NCBI RefSeq assembly: GCF_027887165.1
Contig: NC_077227.1
Coordinates: forward strand, 75,386,305-75,450,304
Length of the DNA: 64,000 nt
Direction of reading: 5' to 3'
DNA from: Monodelphis domestica
Lineage: Eukaryota; Chordata; Mammalia; Didelphimorphia; Didelphidae
The translations under genes and the position numbers were made by a program. The notes beneath the pieces were generated by a model. That model saw nothing but the letters and a program-made list of their open reading frames with translations. It made no database searches and had not been told where the DNA came from. This document shows positions 1 to 9,667 of this stretch, piece after piece (position 1 is the first letter of the stretch; each line of letters opens with the position of its first letter).

Positions 1-36
1 AAAAATTGTTTCTACATGTAATTGAAAAATAAAATA
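1..36 (+). mobile_element. L1 3' terminal fragment, cut by the window edge
   Basis: The A-rich sequence is the complement of the L1 3' end seen in minus orientation near 61.77 kb (the TACATGTAA block followed by an A-rich tail). Only the last bases lie in the window, so the call is tentative. Confidence 0.4.
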
Positions 37-680
37 GATAAATATCAGCAATATATTTACAGAAGGGGGAGAGGGGGAATATGATTCAAAGAATGACATC
101 TGATCTTATCTCCAGTTTCTGGGATGGTATCCTACCTGAGGCCAAGGTATTCACTGGCTGCACCTATTATCGCAACTCATTTCTGAATTCCTGTTCTATC
201 CTAGTTCAGAGAGGCCCATTAACATCAGCAACACCTAAAACTGCTTAACTAGGGAGGGAATACTCATGGTTGAAGCCACAAGTATTTTTGAAGTATGACT
301 CATCTCTCTAACAAACAAAAAAATAACTGATGGAAGCTTGATAGCCTCCATTTATCAATTTTTATCTCATCCCAGATAGCTCCAGGGACTACTCCTCCCT
401 TTCCCGGGGACCTTTCTCCTATATTTCCCTCCATATATGGTTCATTGTTGGAGTATCTGTGGAGATAGAGCAAGCTCTTAACCCCGCCTAGCACCCGGAG
501 CTTCACCCACCACCTTGTTTTTTTTACTTTTTACTCTTTCCACTCTATAAATTCTGAGCGTTTAAAGGAGGGGGAAGGAGGAAAAATATAGTGATTTTCT
601 GAAATGTGAATTTTTTTTTTTACTAATCCTTTAAAGAATTTTAGGAAAATGTTTAGACTTCAAATATGCTTTTAAAAATA
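37..680. other. Intergenic stretch, nothing recognised
   Basis: AT-rich sequence with simple T and G runs. The short ORFs here are of chance length. No repeat family or exon was recognised. Confidence 0.4.
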
Positions 681-946
681 GCTGGTTTGCAAAGCACTTT
701 AGAGACATCTTATTTGATCCTTAGGACAACCTAGTGAAATCGATGTGGTGATGTGATGATAGGTAAGGACTCTCTTAGCTTACATAGATATATATCTGAA
801 GGTACTCGCATAGTGTCTAACACATAGTAGGTGAGTAATTTGGATCAATTTGAGTAATTGATCCAAACTCCAGTACAACTGATTCTAAGACTAGCACCCC
901 AACCCCTATTCCATGATGCTCCTCTAACTTGTACTACAATATAGAC

Positions 947-1098
947 CAGTGGTTTTTAACCTTTTTTGTGTCATGGCCTCCTTTGGCAATATCTGTTGAA
1001 ATGTAGAGACCTGTTCAGAATTTTTTTAATGCACAGAATGTATAATTTTAAGGGTATAAAATATACAAGATTACAAAATAAATTATATTGAAATATAG
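947..1098 (+). mobile_element. hAT (Charlie-like) DNA transposon fragment
   Basis: It starts with CAGTGG followed by a TTTTTAACC block, then a body alternating 'cctcctttgg' and AT-rich sequence, as in old mammalian Charlie-type nonautonomous elements. Related fragments lie at 16703-16890 and 59185-59330. The right side is cut off by the LTR at 1099. Confidence 0.5.
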
Positions 1099-1660
1099 TG
1101 TTAAAAAAGTTTTTATTTCCCTTTTTTATATTTAAGAGGAAAAGGGGCAATAATATTTTTCAGTCAGAGACCTGCTGCGGTGCTGCTTGTCAGTTAGTGA
1201 CACATAGAAGGGTGTGGCCAAGGGGAGTGAGTCGGTTGCAGAGAGTTGGAAAAAGGGCCTTTGGTCTCTAGGCCTCCTGGGGAGAGGGTATGCTGCTAGC
1301 TTTTTCTCTGGTTGGAGACAGAAATGGAATTAAGGCCTTAACAGCCTTATTGATTATTGATTAATTTGGGAAAATAAGTGGATAGATAGTGGAAATATTA
1401 TTAGTTAGAGTAGGTGAGGGCTTCAGCCTAGCAGAAAACACTGCTCTTGAAGGCAGATAGATTTAGGGTTTTTTAGAGAATTTTAGTTAGGATTGGGATC
1501 TGAGGTATAGTTACAAGTTAAAGATTACTTTCATTTTCCTCCTTCCTATTTCCTATATGTATTTCCTAATAATAAACTAAATGTTTTGCGTTTAATAAAT
1601 TGCTCACTGGCTTTTGTTCAAACTCCTACCCCCTCCCCCCACCAAATTTAACCCTTCACA
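1099..1660 (+). mobile_element. Solo LTR of an endogenous retrovirus, + strand
   Basis: The 562-bp unit begins TGTTAA and ends TTCACA (TG...CA ends). It is flanked on both sides by ATAG (1095-1098 and 1661-1664), a 4-bp target-site duplication typical of gammaretrovirus-like (ERV1) integration. Near the 3' end lie AATAAA-type polyadenylation signals (around 1570 and 1592) followed by a T/C-rich stretch. No internal retroviral sequence is attached, so it is a recombined solo LTR. It interrupts an older hAT fragment on its left. Confidence 0.7.
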
Positions 1661-1734
1661 ATAGGTATTCCACACTGACTTTACTCATTGTGGTTTTGAT
1701 ATATTGTGGGATGGCATAAGATATTTTAAAAGGT

Positions 1735-1935
1735 AGGGGGCAGCTGGGTAGTTCAGTGGATTGAGAACCAGGACTAGAGATGTGAGGTCCTAGGTTCAAA
1801 TTTGGCCTCAGAAATTTCCTGTATGACCCCGGGCAAGTCACTTAACCCCCTTTGCCTAGCCACTCCTTTTCTGCCTTGGAACCATTACACAGTATTGATT
1901 CTAAGACAGAAGGTGGGGATTTAAAAAAAAAGGAA
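1735..1935 (+). mobile_element. Marsupial tRNA-derived SINE
   Basis: A full-length SINE with GGGGGCAGCTGGGT at the head, a GGTTCAAAT B box near 1793, a CAAGTCACTTAACC core, and a 3' part ending in an A-run. It is the same family as the SINEs at 4591, 31647, 44982, 58042 and 58408. Confidence 0.85.
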
Positions 1936-2284
1936 TTTGGGGGGAGTTTTGTGGAATCCACAGACAATTGAAGACCTGCAGATGATACAGAAAAAATTTA
2001 GAAACTATTTAGCCTATGACCAAATATTTTACAGTAAGGTACTATGAACACTCTATAAAACAAAAAGAAAACATTCAGACCTCTGGTAGGGCCAAAAAAT
2101 TTTATGTGGATTTTTCAGACACTGCACCTCTTAATTCCTGTGATATGGAAGAGATGCCTATATATATCCAACATATTTTTTAAATGTTCAATAGATTTCA
2201 GGTTAAGAATCTTTGTTATCCACAGAAACTGACACATTATGGCACAAATATAATAATCTTTTCTACTAGCAGCAATACAATGAT
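1936..2284. other. Intergenic, nothing recognised
   Basis: AT-rich sequence between the SINE and an L1 fragment. I see no exon-like or repeat signature. Confidence 0.35.
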
Positions 2285-2435
2285 CCAGGACAATCTAGAG
2301 GAAATTATGAGAAAGAATGCTGTCCACATCTAGAGAAAGAACTGTGGGAGTAGAAAGGCAGAAGAAAAACATATGATCGATCATGTGGTTCAATGGGAAT
2401 GTGAGATATTCTAAATTTAAAAAAAATTTTTTTAA
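2285..2435 (+). mobile_element. L1 3' UTR fragment
   Basis: The stretch around GAAAGAACTGTGGGAGTAGA, followed by GATCATGTGGTTCAATGGG, matches the + orientation of the L1 3' UTRs seen reversed near 6.4 and 37.4 kb. Confidence 0.65.
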
Positions 2436-2851
2436 TTATCTTTGTTACAGAGAAAATACAACAATATGAGTTCATTAAGCTCTTCAGAGGCTGCCCAAAG
2501 AAAAAGTCTGAATCTAGTGTCAACAGGGGAAAAATAAGTAGGAAGAACTCCTGACCTCAGACTCATCATTTTTCAGGGTAGAAGTCTCTGTTTACAACAT
2601 GAAATTCTAGGTGCGTGTCAAAAGACAAGGGAAAAAATTCTGCAAAGGAAATGAAACTAGCAAGTATTTCCTGTGAGATCCATTGCTTGGCAGATACGAT
2701 AAAATTTTTAATAAAGGAACTGTCTATAGAGCAGTAATGTCAAACTCAAAGAGAAACAGATTGCTGCAGGCCACATACTGATTTGAAAAGCCACAGTATA
2801 TGTCCTTTTGTAGTTTTATTTTGTTAAATAACTTGCAATTATATTTTTTTG

Positions 2852-3016
2852 AAAAAACCCTTACCTGCTGTCTAATAGTCAGATTGGTAAAGGCTAATTA
2901 ATTGGAGTCAAGTGACTTGCCCAGGGTCACACAGCTAGGAAATGTCTGGGGTTAAATTTACCTAGTACCTCCCATCTCCAGGTCTGGGTCTCTATCCACT
3001 GAGCCACCCAGCTGCA
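2852..3016 (-). mobile_element. Marsupial tRNA-derived SINE (nested)
   Basis: Reverse orientation with AAACCCTTACC at the 3' end, GTGACTTGCCCAGGGTCACA in the core and CACCCAGCTGCA at the head. It lies inside the hAT element 2732-3299. Confidence 0.75.
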
Positions 3017-3026
3017 CTTCCAATTA

Positions 3027-3049
<23 letters not shown>
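3017..3049. repeat. (TA)n plus T-run
   Basis: About nine TA units followed by a T-run. It forms the junction between the two nested SINEs and is probably the A-tail of the SINE to its right. Confidence 0.7.
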
Positions 3050-3057
<8 letters not shown>

Positions 3058-3229
3058 AAACCCTTACCTTCCGTCTTGGAGTCAATACTATGTATTGGTT
3101 CCAAGGCAGAAGAGCAGTAAGGGCTAGGCAATGGGGGTTAAGTGACTTGCCCAGGGTCACACAGCTGGGAAGTGTCTGAGGTCAGATTTGAACCCAGGAC
3201 CTCCAATCCACTGAGCTACCCAGCTGCCC
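3050..3229 (-). mobile_element. Marsupial tRNA-derived SINE (nested)
   Basis: A well-preserved minus-strand copy, from the AAACCCTTACCTTCCGTCTT end to the CCCAGCTGCCCC head. It is the second SINE inside the hAT element 2732-3299. Confidence 0.85.
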
Positions 3230-3344
3230 CCTCCAATTACATTTTAATCTAGTTCAGTCTGACGCAGGTGTTTTATGGGCAGGGAGCTTGACACCTCTGC
3301 TCTAGGGAAAGGGAGAATAAATATTCTCTTTTACAGGAAGCATG

Positions 3345-3436
3345 CATGGGTTAGTGGATTGAGTAGACTTGCTATCAAGAGATCTGGATTTGAATCCTGC
3401 CTGATTCACTTACTATACTGACATGGGCAAGTCATT
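3345..3436 (+). mobile_element. MIR/SINE head fragment
   Basis: The tRNA-like head 'tagtggattgag...gatctggatttgaatcctg', followed by 'gggcaagtcatt', is a 3'-truncated SINE. Confidence 0.5.
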
Positions 3437-3600
3437 CTAATAAGTGAATGAAGGAATGAAAAAGCATTTTTAAATGGCATATCATGTACAAAGCATCAGG
3501 CTCATTAAGCAGTAGGGATATGGACAGAGGAGTAAGACAGCCCTTGCTCTCAAGGAGCTCACATTATAACAGGGTGAGGCAATCAATAGCAATGACTCCA
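3437..3600 (-). mobile_element. L2 LINE 3' end fragment
   Basis: Decayed 'gtacaaagcatcaggct...agtagggatatggacagagg', followed by CTCAAGGAGCTCACATT, matches the reverse complement of the L2 3' end. Confidence 0.55.
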
Positions 3601-3689
3601 GCTGCAAACCAGATATAAAATGCCTATAGCAAGTAGTGGCAAGAGAGAAAAATATGGATTTATTAATACTACATGTTGGGTACTATGCT

Positions 3690-3870
3690 AACTGCTTTTA
3701 CTAATATCTTACTTGATCCTCACAACAATCCTGTGCTGTTATCCTCATTTTACAGATGGGGAAACTGAGACAAGGGGCAACCAATGACATGCCTAGGGTC
3801 ACATGGTTCCTGTGTGAAACAAGGTTTGAACTCAGATCTTACTGACTCCATGCCAAATTGTTTCCTACCT
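3690..3870 (-). mobile_element. MIR SINE
   Basis: 'cctcattttacagatgggga' followed by AACTGAGAC and a 'ggtttgaactcagatct' block is a reverse-oriented MIR core and tRNA-like head. Confidence 0.6.
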
Positions 3871-4031
3871 ATTCCACTTTAGAGACTTTATTTTAAATGA
3901 AAAATTTTGAGTTCAGTCTGAGGCCCCAGTTACAAACTTCTAACACCCAGGCAGAGGCTGGGCTCTCTGCCTAAGCTTACATTTATATCTATCTCTAGTT
4001 AACCCCTGACCTCTTTGTGGTTGGAGTAAAA

Positions 4032-4217
4032 TTCCAGGGCTCTTTCCACTATGCTAAACTGACTTCTCATTGTTGTCAATGTCTTGATAGTAGATGACTG
4101 ACGCACCATATGCAAACCCCTTAACCCGTTGTGAGCCTCAGTTTCCTCATCTGTAACATGGGGATAAGAATATCTGTAAGCACTTATCTGGCTGAGTTCT
4201 TTCTTTTTTTAACTTTT
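4032..4217 (+). repeat. Local direct duplication, copy 1
   Basis: About 180 bp, from TTCCAGGGCTCTTTCCACTA through an MIR core to GGCTGAGTTCTTTCTTTTTT. It is repeated in the same orientation at 5680-5862 with about 90% identity by eye. The two copies share non-MIR flanks, so this is one duplicated segment, not two independent MIR insertions. Confidence 0.75.
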
Positions 4218-4458
4218 CAGTCTGTAGATATATAGGCATGGAGAGAGAGGAAGGGGAGTTGAGTGAAGAGTAAACCTATTCTTGGCACTGCCTTTGCCCT
4301 GGGGTCTTCTCCCTCTGAGATACCTGTAGAACCAATGACTTTTCTTGATACCTCCCTTTGCTCCTCAAAGGTGTGTCCAATGCTGGCTCCAAGCCCTGGA
4401 ACCTAGACTCAGAATCTCTACCCTCCAGTTCTGAGGTAGTTTGTCTAATAATTATTAT

Positions 4459-4590
4459 TATAGTATAAATTTAGACCTACCTCGGAGATATTGTCAGCTC
4501 AGTTCCAGACCACTGCAATGAAGCATAGCTTGCAATAAAGCGAGTCACAAGAATTTTTTTTATTTCCCAGGACATATCAAAGTTATATTA
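4459..4590 (-). mobile_element. Tigger (TcMar) DNA transposon fragment
   Basis: The sequence around GACCTACCTCGGAGATATTG, TTCCAGACCACTGCAAT and CAATAAAGCGAGTCACAAGA is the recognisable end of a Tigger1-type pogo element known from other mammals. It is cut on the right by the SINE at 4591. Confidence 0.7.
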
Positions 4591-4781
4591 AGGGGCAGCT
4601 AGGTAAGTCGGTAAGTAGATAGAGAGCCAGGCCTGGAGATGGGACATCCTGGGTTCTAGCTGTGTGATCCTGGGCAAGTCACTTCATCCCCATTGCCTGG
4701 CCCTTACTCCTCTTCTGCCTTGGAGCCAACCCTTAGTATTTTTTCTAATAGAAAAGGTAAGGGCATTAAAAAAAAAAAGAC
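4591..4781 (+). mobile_element. Marsupial tRNA-derived SINE
   Basis: A + strand copy from GGGGCAGCTAGGT to an A-run. It has lost part of the B-box segment near 4650. It sits between a Tigger fragment and an L2 fragment. Confidence 0.8.
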
Positions 4782-4784
4782 AAT

Positions 4785-5530
4785 CCATGCCTTCAAGGAG
4801 CTCACAATCTAATGGGGGAGACAACAATCAAAAAATAAGAACATACTTCTTATGCACAGGATAAATAGGATATAATTAAAAGAGGAAAGACACTAGAATT
4901 GAGGGGGTTGGAAAATGCTTCTTATAGAACATGCAAATTTATTTAGGATTTAAAGGAAGGCAGGGAAGGCAGCAGATGGAGATGAGGGGGAGCATTCCAA
5001 GTTTGGGGGACAGTCAGAGAGAATAACCAGAGCCCAGATAGTGTGTTCTATTCCAATAGAATAACTAGGCAGCCAGTGTCACTGGATTGAAGAGTACTTG
5101 TTGAAGAATAAAGTCTAAAAAGCCTCAGAAGAGTAGGAGGGGGCTAAGTTATGAAGGGCTTTGAATGCCAATAAGAATTGATTTTTGATCCTAAAAGTAA
5201 AAGGATCTGGAGTCTATGGGGGGAGGGGGAGAGTTGACATGCACTTTATTTTTTTTTTATTGATAAAACCTTTTATTTATTTTTTGAAAATTTTAGCACA
5301 ATTCCCCTGGGTTTTACATTGACATGCACTTTAGAAAGATCACTTTGAAAGCTGAATAGAGCAGGGAGAGACCTGAGGCAGGCAGAATGCCTTCTTTCGC
5401 CCTCCATCTGGACATTACAATAATCCAAGGGAGAGGTGAGGAAGTCCTGTACTAGAGTGGTGGTGATGGCAGAGGAGAGAAGGGGGTGTGTAGGACAGAT
5501 GCTGCTTAATCTCTTGAAACTGATAATATG
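4785..5530 (-). mobile_element. L2 LINE fragment
   Basis: The L2 complement runs through AAGGAGCTCACAATCTAATG, 'ggcagccagtgtcactgg' and TTATGAAGGGCTTTGAATGC to 'gcagaggagagaaggggg'. A 70-bp L1 piece interrupts it at 5249-5318. Confidence 0.75.
5249..5318 (-). mobile_element. Extremely short 5'-truncated L1 insertion
   Basis: The insert begins with a T-run (a reversed A-tail) and ends in the L1 3' UTR motif CCCTGGGTTTTACA. Both sides carry the same 15 bases, TTGACATGCACTTTA (5234-5248 and 5319-5333), a perfect target-site duplication. It splits an L2 element. Confidence 0.8.
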
Positions 5531-5679
5531 ATAGGGTAATGGCACATATTCCTCTTTCAATGGGTCTTGGAAATTCCAATTCCATTCCATTCATTCTTTC
5601 CCTTTTGCCCTCAAGACTGAAGAGACCAACTAGTTGGTTTATAAACAATTTAGGATTCCAACACAAGTCTCTTGACTCT

Positions 5680-5862
5680 TTCCAGGGCTCTTTCCACTAA
5701 ATTGATTTTTCATTGTTGTCAACATCCTGATAGTAGATGACTGATGCACCATATGCAAATCCCTTAACCCATTGTGAGCCTCAGTTTCCTCATCTGTAAC
5801 ATGGGGATAAGACTATCTGTAAGCACTTATCTGGCTGAGTTCTTTCTTTTTTTTTTAACTTT
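5680..5862 (+). repeat. Local direct duplication, copy 2
   Basis: The second copy of the segment at 4032-4217, in the same orientation, about 1.65 kb downstream. It runs directly into a minus-strand L1. Confidence 0.75.
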
Positions 5863-6165
5863 TTTTTTGTCATGCAAAACACTGTTTTGGTTATTGTTGT
5901 AAGATCAAAGTCATACATACCCCAAACTCCAAAATAAAACCATGAATATGCTGACAAGAAAGACAACTCCAAGAGTTAGAGGTGGATAGATAGCCTTCCC
6001 CATAACCTCTTTCAGGATTTTCCTAGATCATTGGATTGGATTGCTGAGAGTAATCAAGTTTTCATAGATAATCATTTTCCAATATTGCTGTTACCATAGG
6101 CAACATTCTCCCAGTTCTGCTTATTTCGCTCTGCATCAGTTCATGCAGATCTTTCCAGCTTTTTT
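5863..6165 (-). mobile_element. L1 3' region fragment
   Basis: The reverse L1 3' UTR and ORF2 end (the ATTGTTGTAAGATCAAAGTC block, then AATATTGCTGTTACC and TTCTCCCAGTTCTGCTTAT) match the larger copy at 42.8-43.1 kb. Confidence 0.7.
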
Positions 6166-6640
6166 TTTAATTTAAATTTTATATTATTAATTAGTTAAGA
6201 AAAATTTTCCATGGTTACATGATTTATATTTTTTCCCTCCCCTTCTCCCACTCCCTTCCCGTAGCTGACACGTAATTCCACTGGGTTTTACATGTGTCAT
6301 TGATCAAGACCTACTTCCATATTATTCATATTTGCACTATGGTGATTGTTTAGAGTCTATATCCCTAAACCTATCCCCATCGAACCATGGGCTCAAGCAG
6401 TTGTTTTTCTTCTGTGTTTCTACCCCCACAGTTCTTTCTCTGGATGTGAATAACATTCTTTCTCACAAGTCCCTCAGAATTGTTTTGGATCATTGCACTG
6501 CCTTTACAGCTTTTCCTGAAATCATCTTGCTTATTATTTCTTACAGCACACTTTGTTCAGTCATTTCCCAATGGATGGACATCCCCTCGATTTCTAGCTC
6601 TTTGCCACCACAAGAAGAGCTGGCAGAGTTATTTTGAGGA
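6166..6640 (-). mobile_element. L1 3' region fragment
   Basis: A second L1 in the same orientation, beginning at a T-run. It shows CCACTGGGTTTTACATGTGT, TAGAGTCTATATCCC and a 'ttgccaccac' ORF2 block, where it stops. The 101-residue ORF here is antisense to L1 and not a gene. Confidence 0.75.
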
Positions 6641-6739
6641 TCAATTGAGGTAATAGATATATAGAGTGCTTTTCAAACCTTGCCACTATTTCTTGTTAAT
6701 TATTAATGTCCTCCATCTCCTAGCTCAAGACCCCTCTGT

Positions 6740-6870
6740 GGGATTCTAAAGCCTCAGTTTCACCATTTAAAAAAATGAAGACAATACCTATAGTTCCCAA
6801 ATCACAGGGAGTTTAAATAAGATTGCTCTGTAAATTCTAAGCACTAATAAATGTTATCTCTCTTTATTTA
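6740..6870 (+). mobile_element. MIR 3' fragment
   Basis: CCTCAGTTTCACCATTTAAA is followed by a decayed 'attctaagcactaataaatgtta' tail, a degraded MIR-type 3' end. Confidence 0.45.
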
Positions 6871-7509
6871 GCAGGATGCACAGCAACCACAATAAAAGGG
6901 TATTTAGTGTCTGAGGTAACCAAGAAGCAGGTATTAAGCCTGCTAACCTCCCTGTGAAGACTTAGGACCTCACTGACCCTTGACATACTTCCCTTCTCCC
7001 ATAGTCCCAGACTGCCCTGTAGGAATCCAGGGAATTTACCCTGCATTCAAACCAGAGATTGCCTGCTCCCAGGGAAATCCAGAAATGCCAAGGAGGCATT
7101 TCCTGGACCACTTCAGCTGTTAGAGGACAGCGATGCTCCTCTAGCTTAAGGTTTGACATAAAACTTCTTCAAACTGACAAGGGTTATACAGAGCAAAGGA
7201 AAACAGACTCTGAAAATTGCCTGGCAAATAAGAGGAAACATGATCTCTTACTCTCTGACGTAGCGGATAAACTACAAGGTGTCATTTCCTTTGCTGGAGA
7301 GATTTAATGTTTTCGTTTTAAACACAATAAACTTTTTCTTACCAGAGAAATATATTAATAACTCTAACTAGGACGCATGATAGAATTTCATTCCTTGGAC
7401 ATTTAATACTGGTCTAGATAAGATAATAGAAACAGTATATGGGGAATTGGCCTCCTGTGAAGGTACAAATGAATTCTAATAACTAATTCCTATTTCTTTT
7501 CTTTTTTTT
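6871..7509. other. Intergenic, no repeat recognised
   Basis: Low-repeat sequence with several overlapping ORFs of 60-82 codons on both strands. None has a recognisable domain or splice context. It is possibly unique sequence. Confidence 0.35.
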
Positions 7510-7703
7510 TAAACCTTTATTTCTGTCTTGGAGTCAATACTGTGTATTAGTTCCAAGGCAGAAGATCCGTAAGGGCTAGGCAATGGGGGTTAAGTGACTA
7601 GCCCAGGGTCACACAGCTAGGAAGTGTCTGCGGCCAGATTTGAACCCAGGACCTCCAGTCTTTAGGCCTGACTCTCAATCCACTGAGCTACCCAGCTGCC
7701 CCC
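7510..7703 (-). mobile_element. Marsupial tRNA-derived SINE
   Basis: A complete minus-strand copy running from the A-tail complement to CACCCAGCTGCCCC-type head sequence, with the GTCACACAGCTAGGAAGTGT core. Confidence 0.85.
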
Positions 7704-8119
7704 CTAATTCCTTTTTCTACTGACCTTTTCCCCCCCCTATTTTTTTTAATGAGACTTTACTTGCTCAGGATGAAAGTTTAGCAGTCACTTAAGAGATCTG
7801 ATTTTCATTGTTGATCAGCTCATAAGTTTTGACCTATTCATTTCTGACCTGGGTTAATTTATTTCTCCTGAGGTAATGCCCCCCCCCCCACACCTCCACC
7901 CCATCTCAACTCCCATCTCATCATCTCCCAGCTCATCAGAGCCAGACTTAGTATAGATACTGAAATTCAGAACTCCTGAGCTCAGGATCCTCAAACTTCA
8001 GCCTACCTGGTTTGGGATCACCATGCCTAAGCCATTTTTAATTCTTATAACTCCATCCTGAGCAAAGCTATGTATGTCTCTCTTTTATCTCTAGCCTCCC
8101 CCCCAAAAAGAAAACACCC

Positions 8120-8311
8120 CAAAACAACCCTTACCTTCTTACCTAGAATCAATACAAGTATTGGTTCCAAGGCAGAAGAGCAGTCAAGGCAATTGAGGTT
8201 AAGTGATTTGTCCAGGGTCACCCAGCTAGGAAGTGCCCAAGGCCAGATTTAACTCAGATTATTCTGTCTCTGGGCCTGGAACTTGATCTATGGAGTCACC
8301 TAGTTGGCCCA
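8120..8311 (-). mobile_element. Marsupial tRNA-derived SINE
   Basis: A minus-strand copy with an AACCCTTACC end and a TCACCCAGCTAGGAAGTG core. It is more diverged than its neighbours. Confidence 0.8.
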
Positions 8312-8539
8312 ATATGTGATATCTAAAATTATTTTACTGGTCAGAGAAAAACATTTCAAGTCTTTAAAACTCACAGGCTGTTTGTTCATTTGTTTTTTAA
8401 GTAGAAATTTGATCAAGTAGCAAGTGTTTAAAATCTTTTATTGATGTATTTTGTTTTTCTATCATTGTATTTACAAAAATGTCTCTTTTTTTATCCTCCC
8501 TAAGGAAACCGTGCTTTGGAGTTTTTCCTCATTTTTTAA

Positions 8540-8690
8540 TTATTTCTTTCTTAAAAGACATTTTATTTTTTCAATTATGATGAGATCCAAACTGTCTCCC
8601 TCCCTTTCTTCCTTCCCCCCTCTTAGAGATGGTAAGTAATTTGATCTGGGTTATACATGTATGATCATGGAAAACACATAGGAAGCCATA
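8540..8690 (-). mobile_element. L1 3' UTR fragment
   Basis: 'acattttattttttcaatta', a 'cccctcttagagatggtaag' block and GGGTTATACATG form the reverse L1 3' UTR of an older subfamily, as at 24.7 kb. Confidence 0.5.
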
Positions 8691-8779
8691 CTTTGGAACA
8701 AAGAGAGGTAAAATAAGAGAGATAAAAAGCAGGTTAGCAAAATTTACCAATATAGTCACTAAGTCTGTATAAATGGAAA

Positions 8780-9290
8780 GACATCTTTTAAGAGTTTGAT
8801 ATGTTTCAGATACTGGGATAAGCACTGGGGATGCCCGAAATAGGCAAGTAAGATAGTCCCTGCCCTCAAGGAGCTAAAATTCTTTTTTTTTTTTAATTTG
8901 GAAATTTTTATTTAATTTAGAATATTTTTCCATGGTTACAAGATTTATGTTCTTTCCCTCCCCTGCCCCCACTCCCCTCCCATAGCTGACATGCAATTCC
9001 ACTGGGTTTTACATGTGTCATTGATCAAGACTTGTTTCCATATTATTGATATTTGCACTAGGGTGATTGTTTAGAGTCTACATCTTCCCAGTCATATCCC
9101 CACTGACTCATGTGATCAAGCAGTTGTTTTTCTTTGTGTTTCTATTCCCACAGTTCTAAGGAACTACAATTCTAATGTGAAAGATATATATAGGAGAGTA
9201 TGAGTTGGAAAGAAGGGTCAGGGGGACACCAGAGGAAACCAGAAAATGATGTGGAACCTGGTTCTAAGGCAGGTAAGATAAAGGCTAATT
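8780..9290 (-). mobile_element. L2 LINE fragment split by L1
   Basis: 'gatactgggataagcactgg' and CCTGCCCTCAAGGAGCTAAA lie left of the L1, and 'ctacaattctaatgtgaaag' continues on the right. The L2 was therefore present before the L1 arrived. Confidence 0.6.
8885..9158 (-). mobile_element. L1 3' UTR insertion in L2
   Basis: A T-run start, CCATGGTTACAAGATTTATG, CCACTGGGTTTTACATGTGT and TTTCTATTCCCACAGTTCT. It is nested in L2, with an imperfect duplication around 'aaaattct' and 'acaattct'. Confidence 0.75.
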
Positions 9291-9379
9291 TGACACTATA
9301 TGCGATATTCTATACCGATAGCCCAGCACATCTGTAAAGAGGAAAGAGGGACATTTCCTCTTCTCTTCAATAATTAAAG

Positions 9380-9505
9380 CTTCATAGCATTCTGTTTCTT
9401 TTTTGGACATTCTTTCCCATTTAATATTGTAGTCACTGTGTACGTCATTCTCTTGGTTCTGCTTACTTCCCTTTGCATCAATTTCTGTGTCTTTCAATGC
9501 TTCAA
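9380..9505 (-). mobile_element. L1 ORF2 end fragment
   Basis: 'attgtagtcactgtgtacgt', TTGGTTCTGCTTACTTCC and TTTGCATCAATTTCTG are the complement of the L1 ORF2 C-terminal region. Confidence 0.5.
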
Positions 9506-9544
9506 GCTTAGCTAATGCTTTCAGCTGAAGAACTGTCAGGTTCT

Positions 9545-9667
9545 TTTTTTTTTTAAATCCTTATCTTCCATCTTGGAGTCAATACTGTGTATTGGCTCCA
9601 AGGCAGAAGAGTGGTAAGGGCTAGGCAATGGGGGTTAAGTGACTTGCTCAGGGGTCACACAGCTGGG
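9545..9667 (-). mobile_element. Marsupial SINE, 5'-truncated
   Basis: The minus-strand 3' half runs from the T-run to CACACAGCTGGG. The tRNA-like head is missing. Confidence 0.75.

Larger units (their letters stand above)
2732..3299. mobile_element. hAT-type nonautonomous DNA transposon with nested SINEs
   Basis: The terminal inverted repeats match at 14 of 18 bases (left from the CAGTAATGTCAAACTC end, right reading inward from GAGCTTGACACCTCTG). An 8-bp flanking duplication (ctatagag at 2724-2731, ctctaggg at 3300-3307) matches at 6 of 8 bases. The interior 'cacatactgatttgaaaagcc' and TTTTGTTAAATA blocks also occur in the copy at 33304-34354. Two SINEs are inserted inside. Confidence 0.65.
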
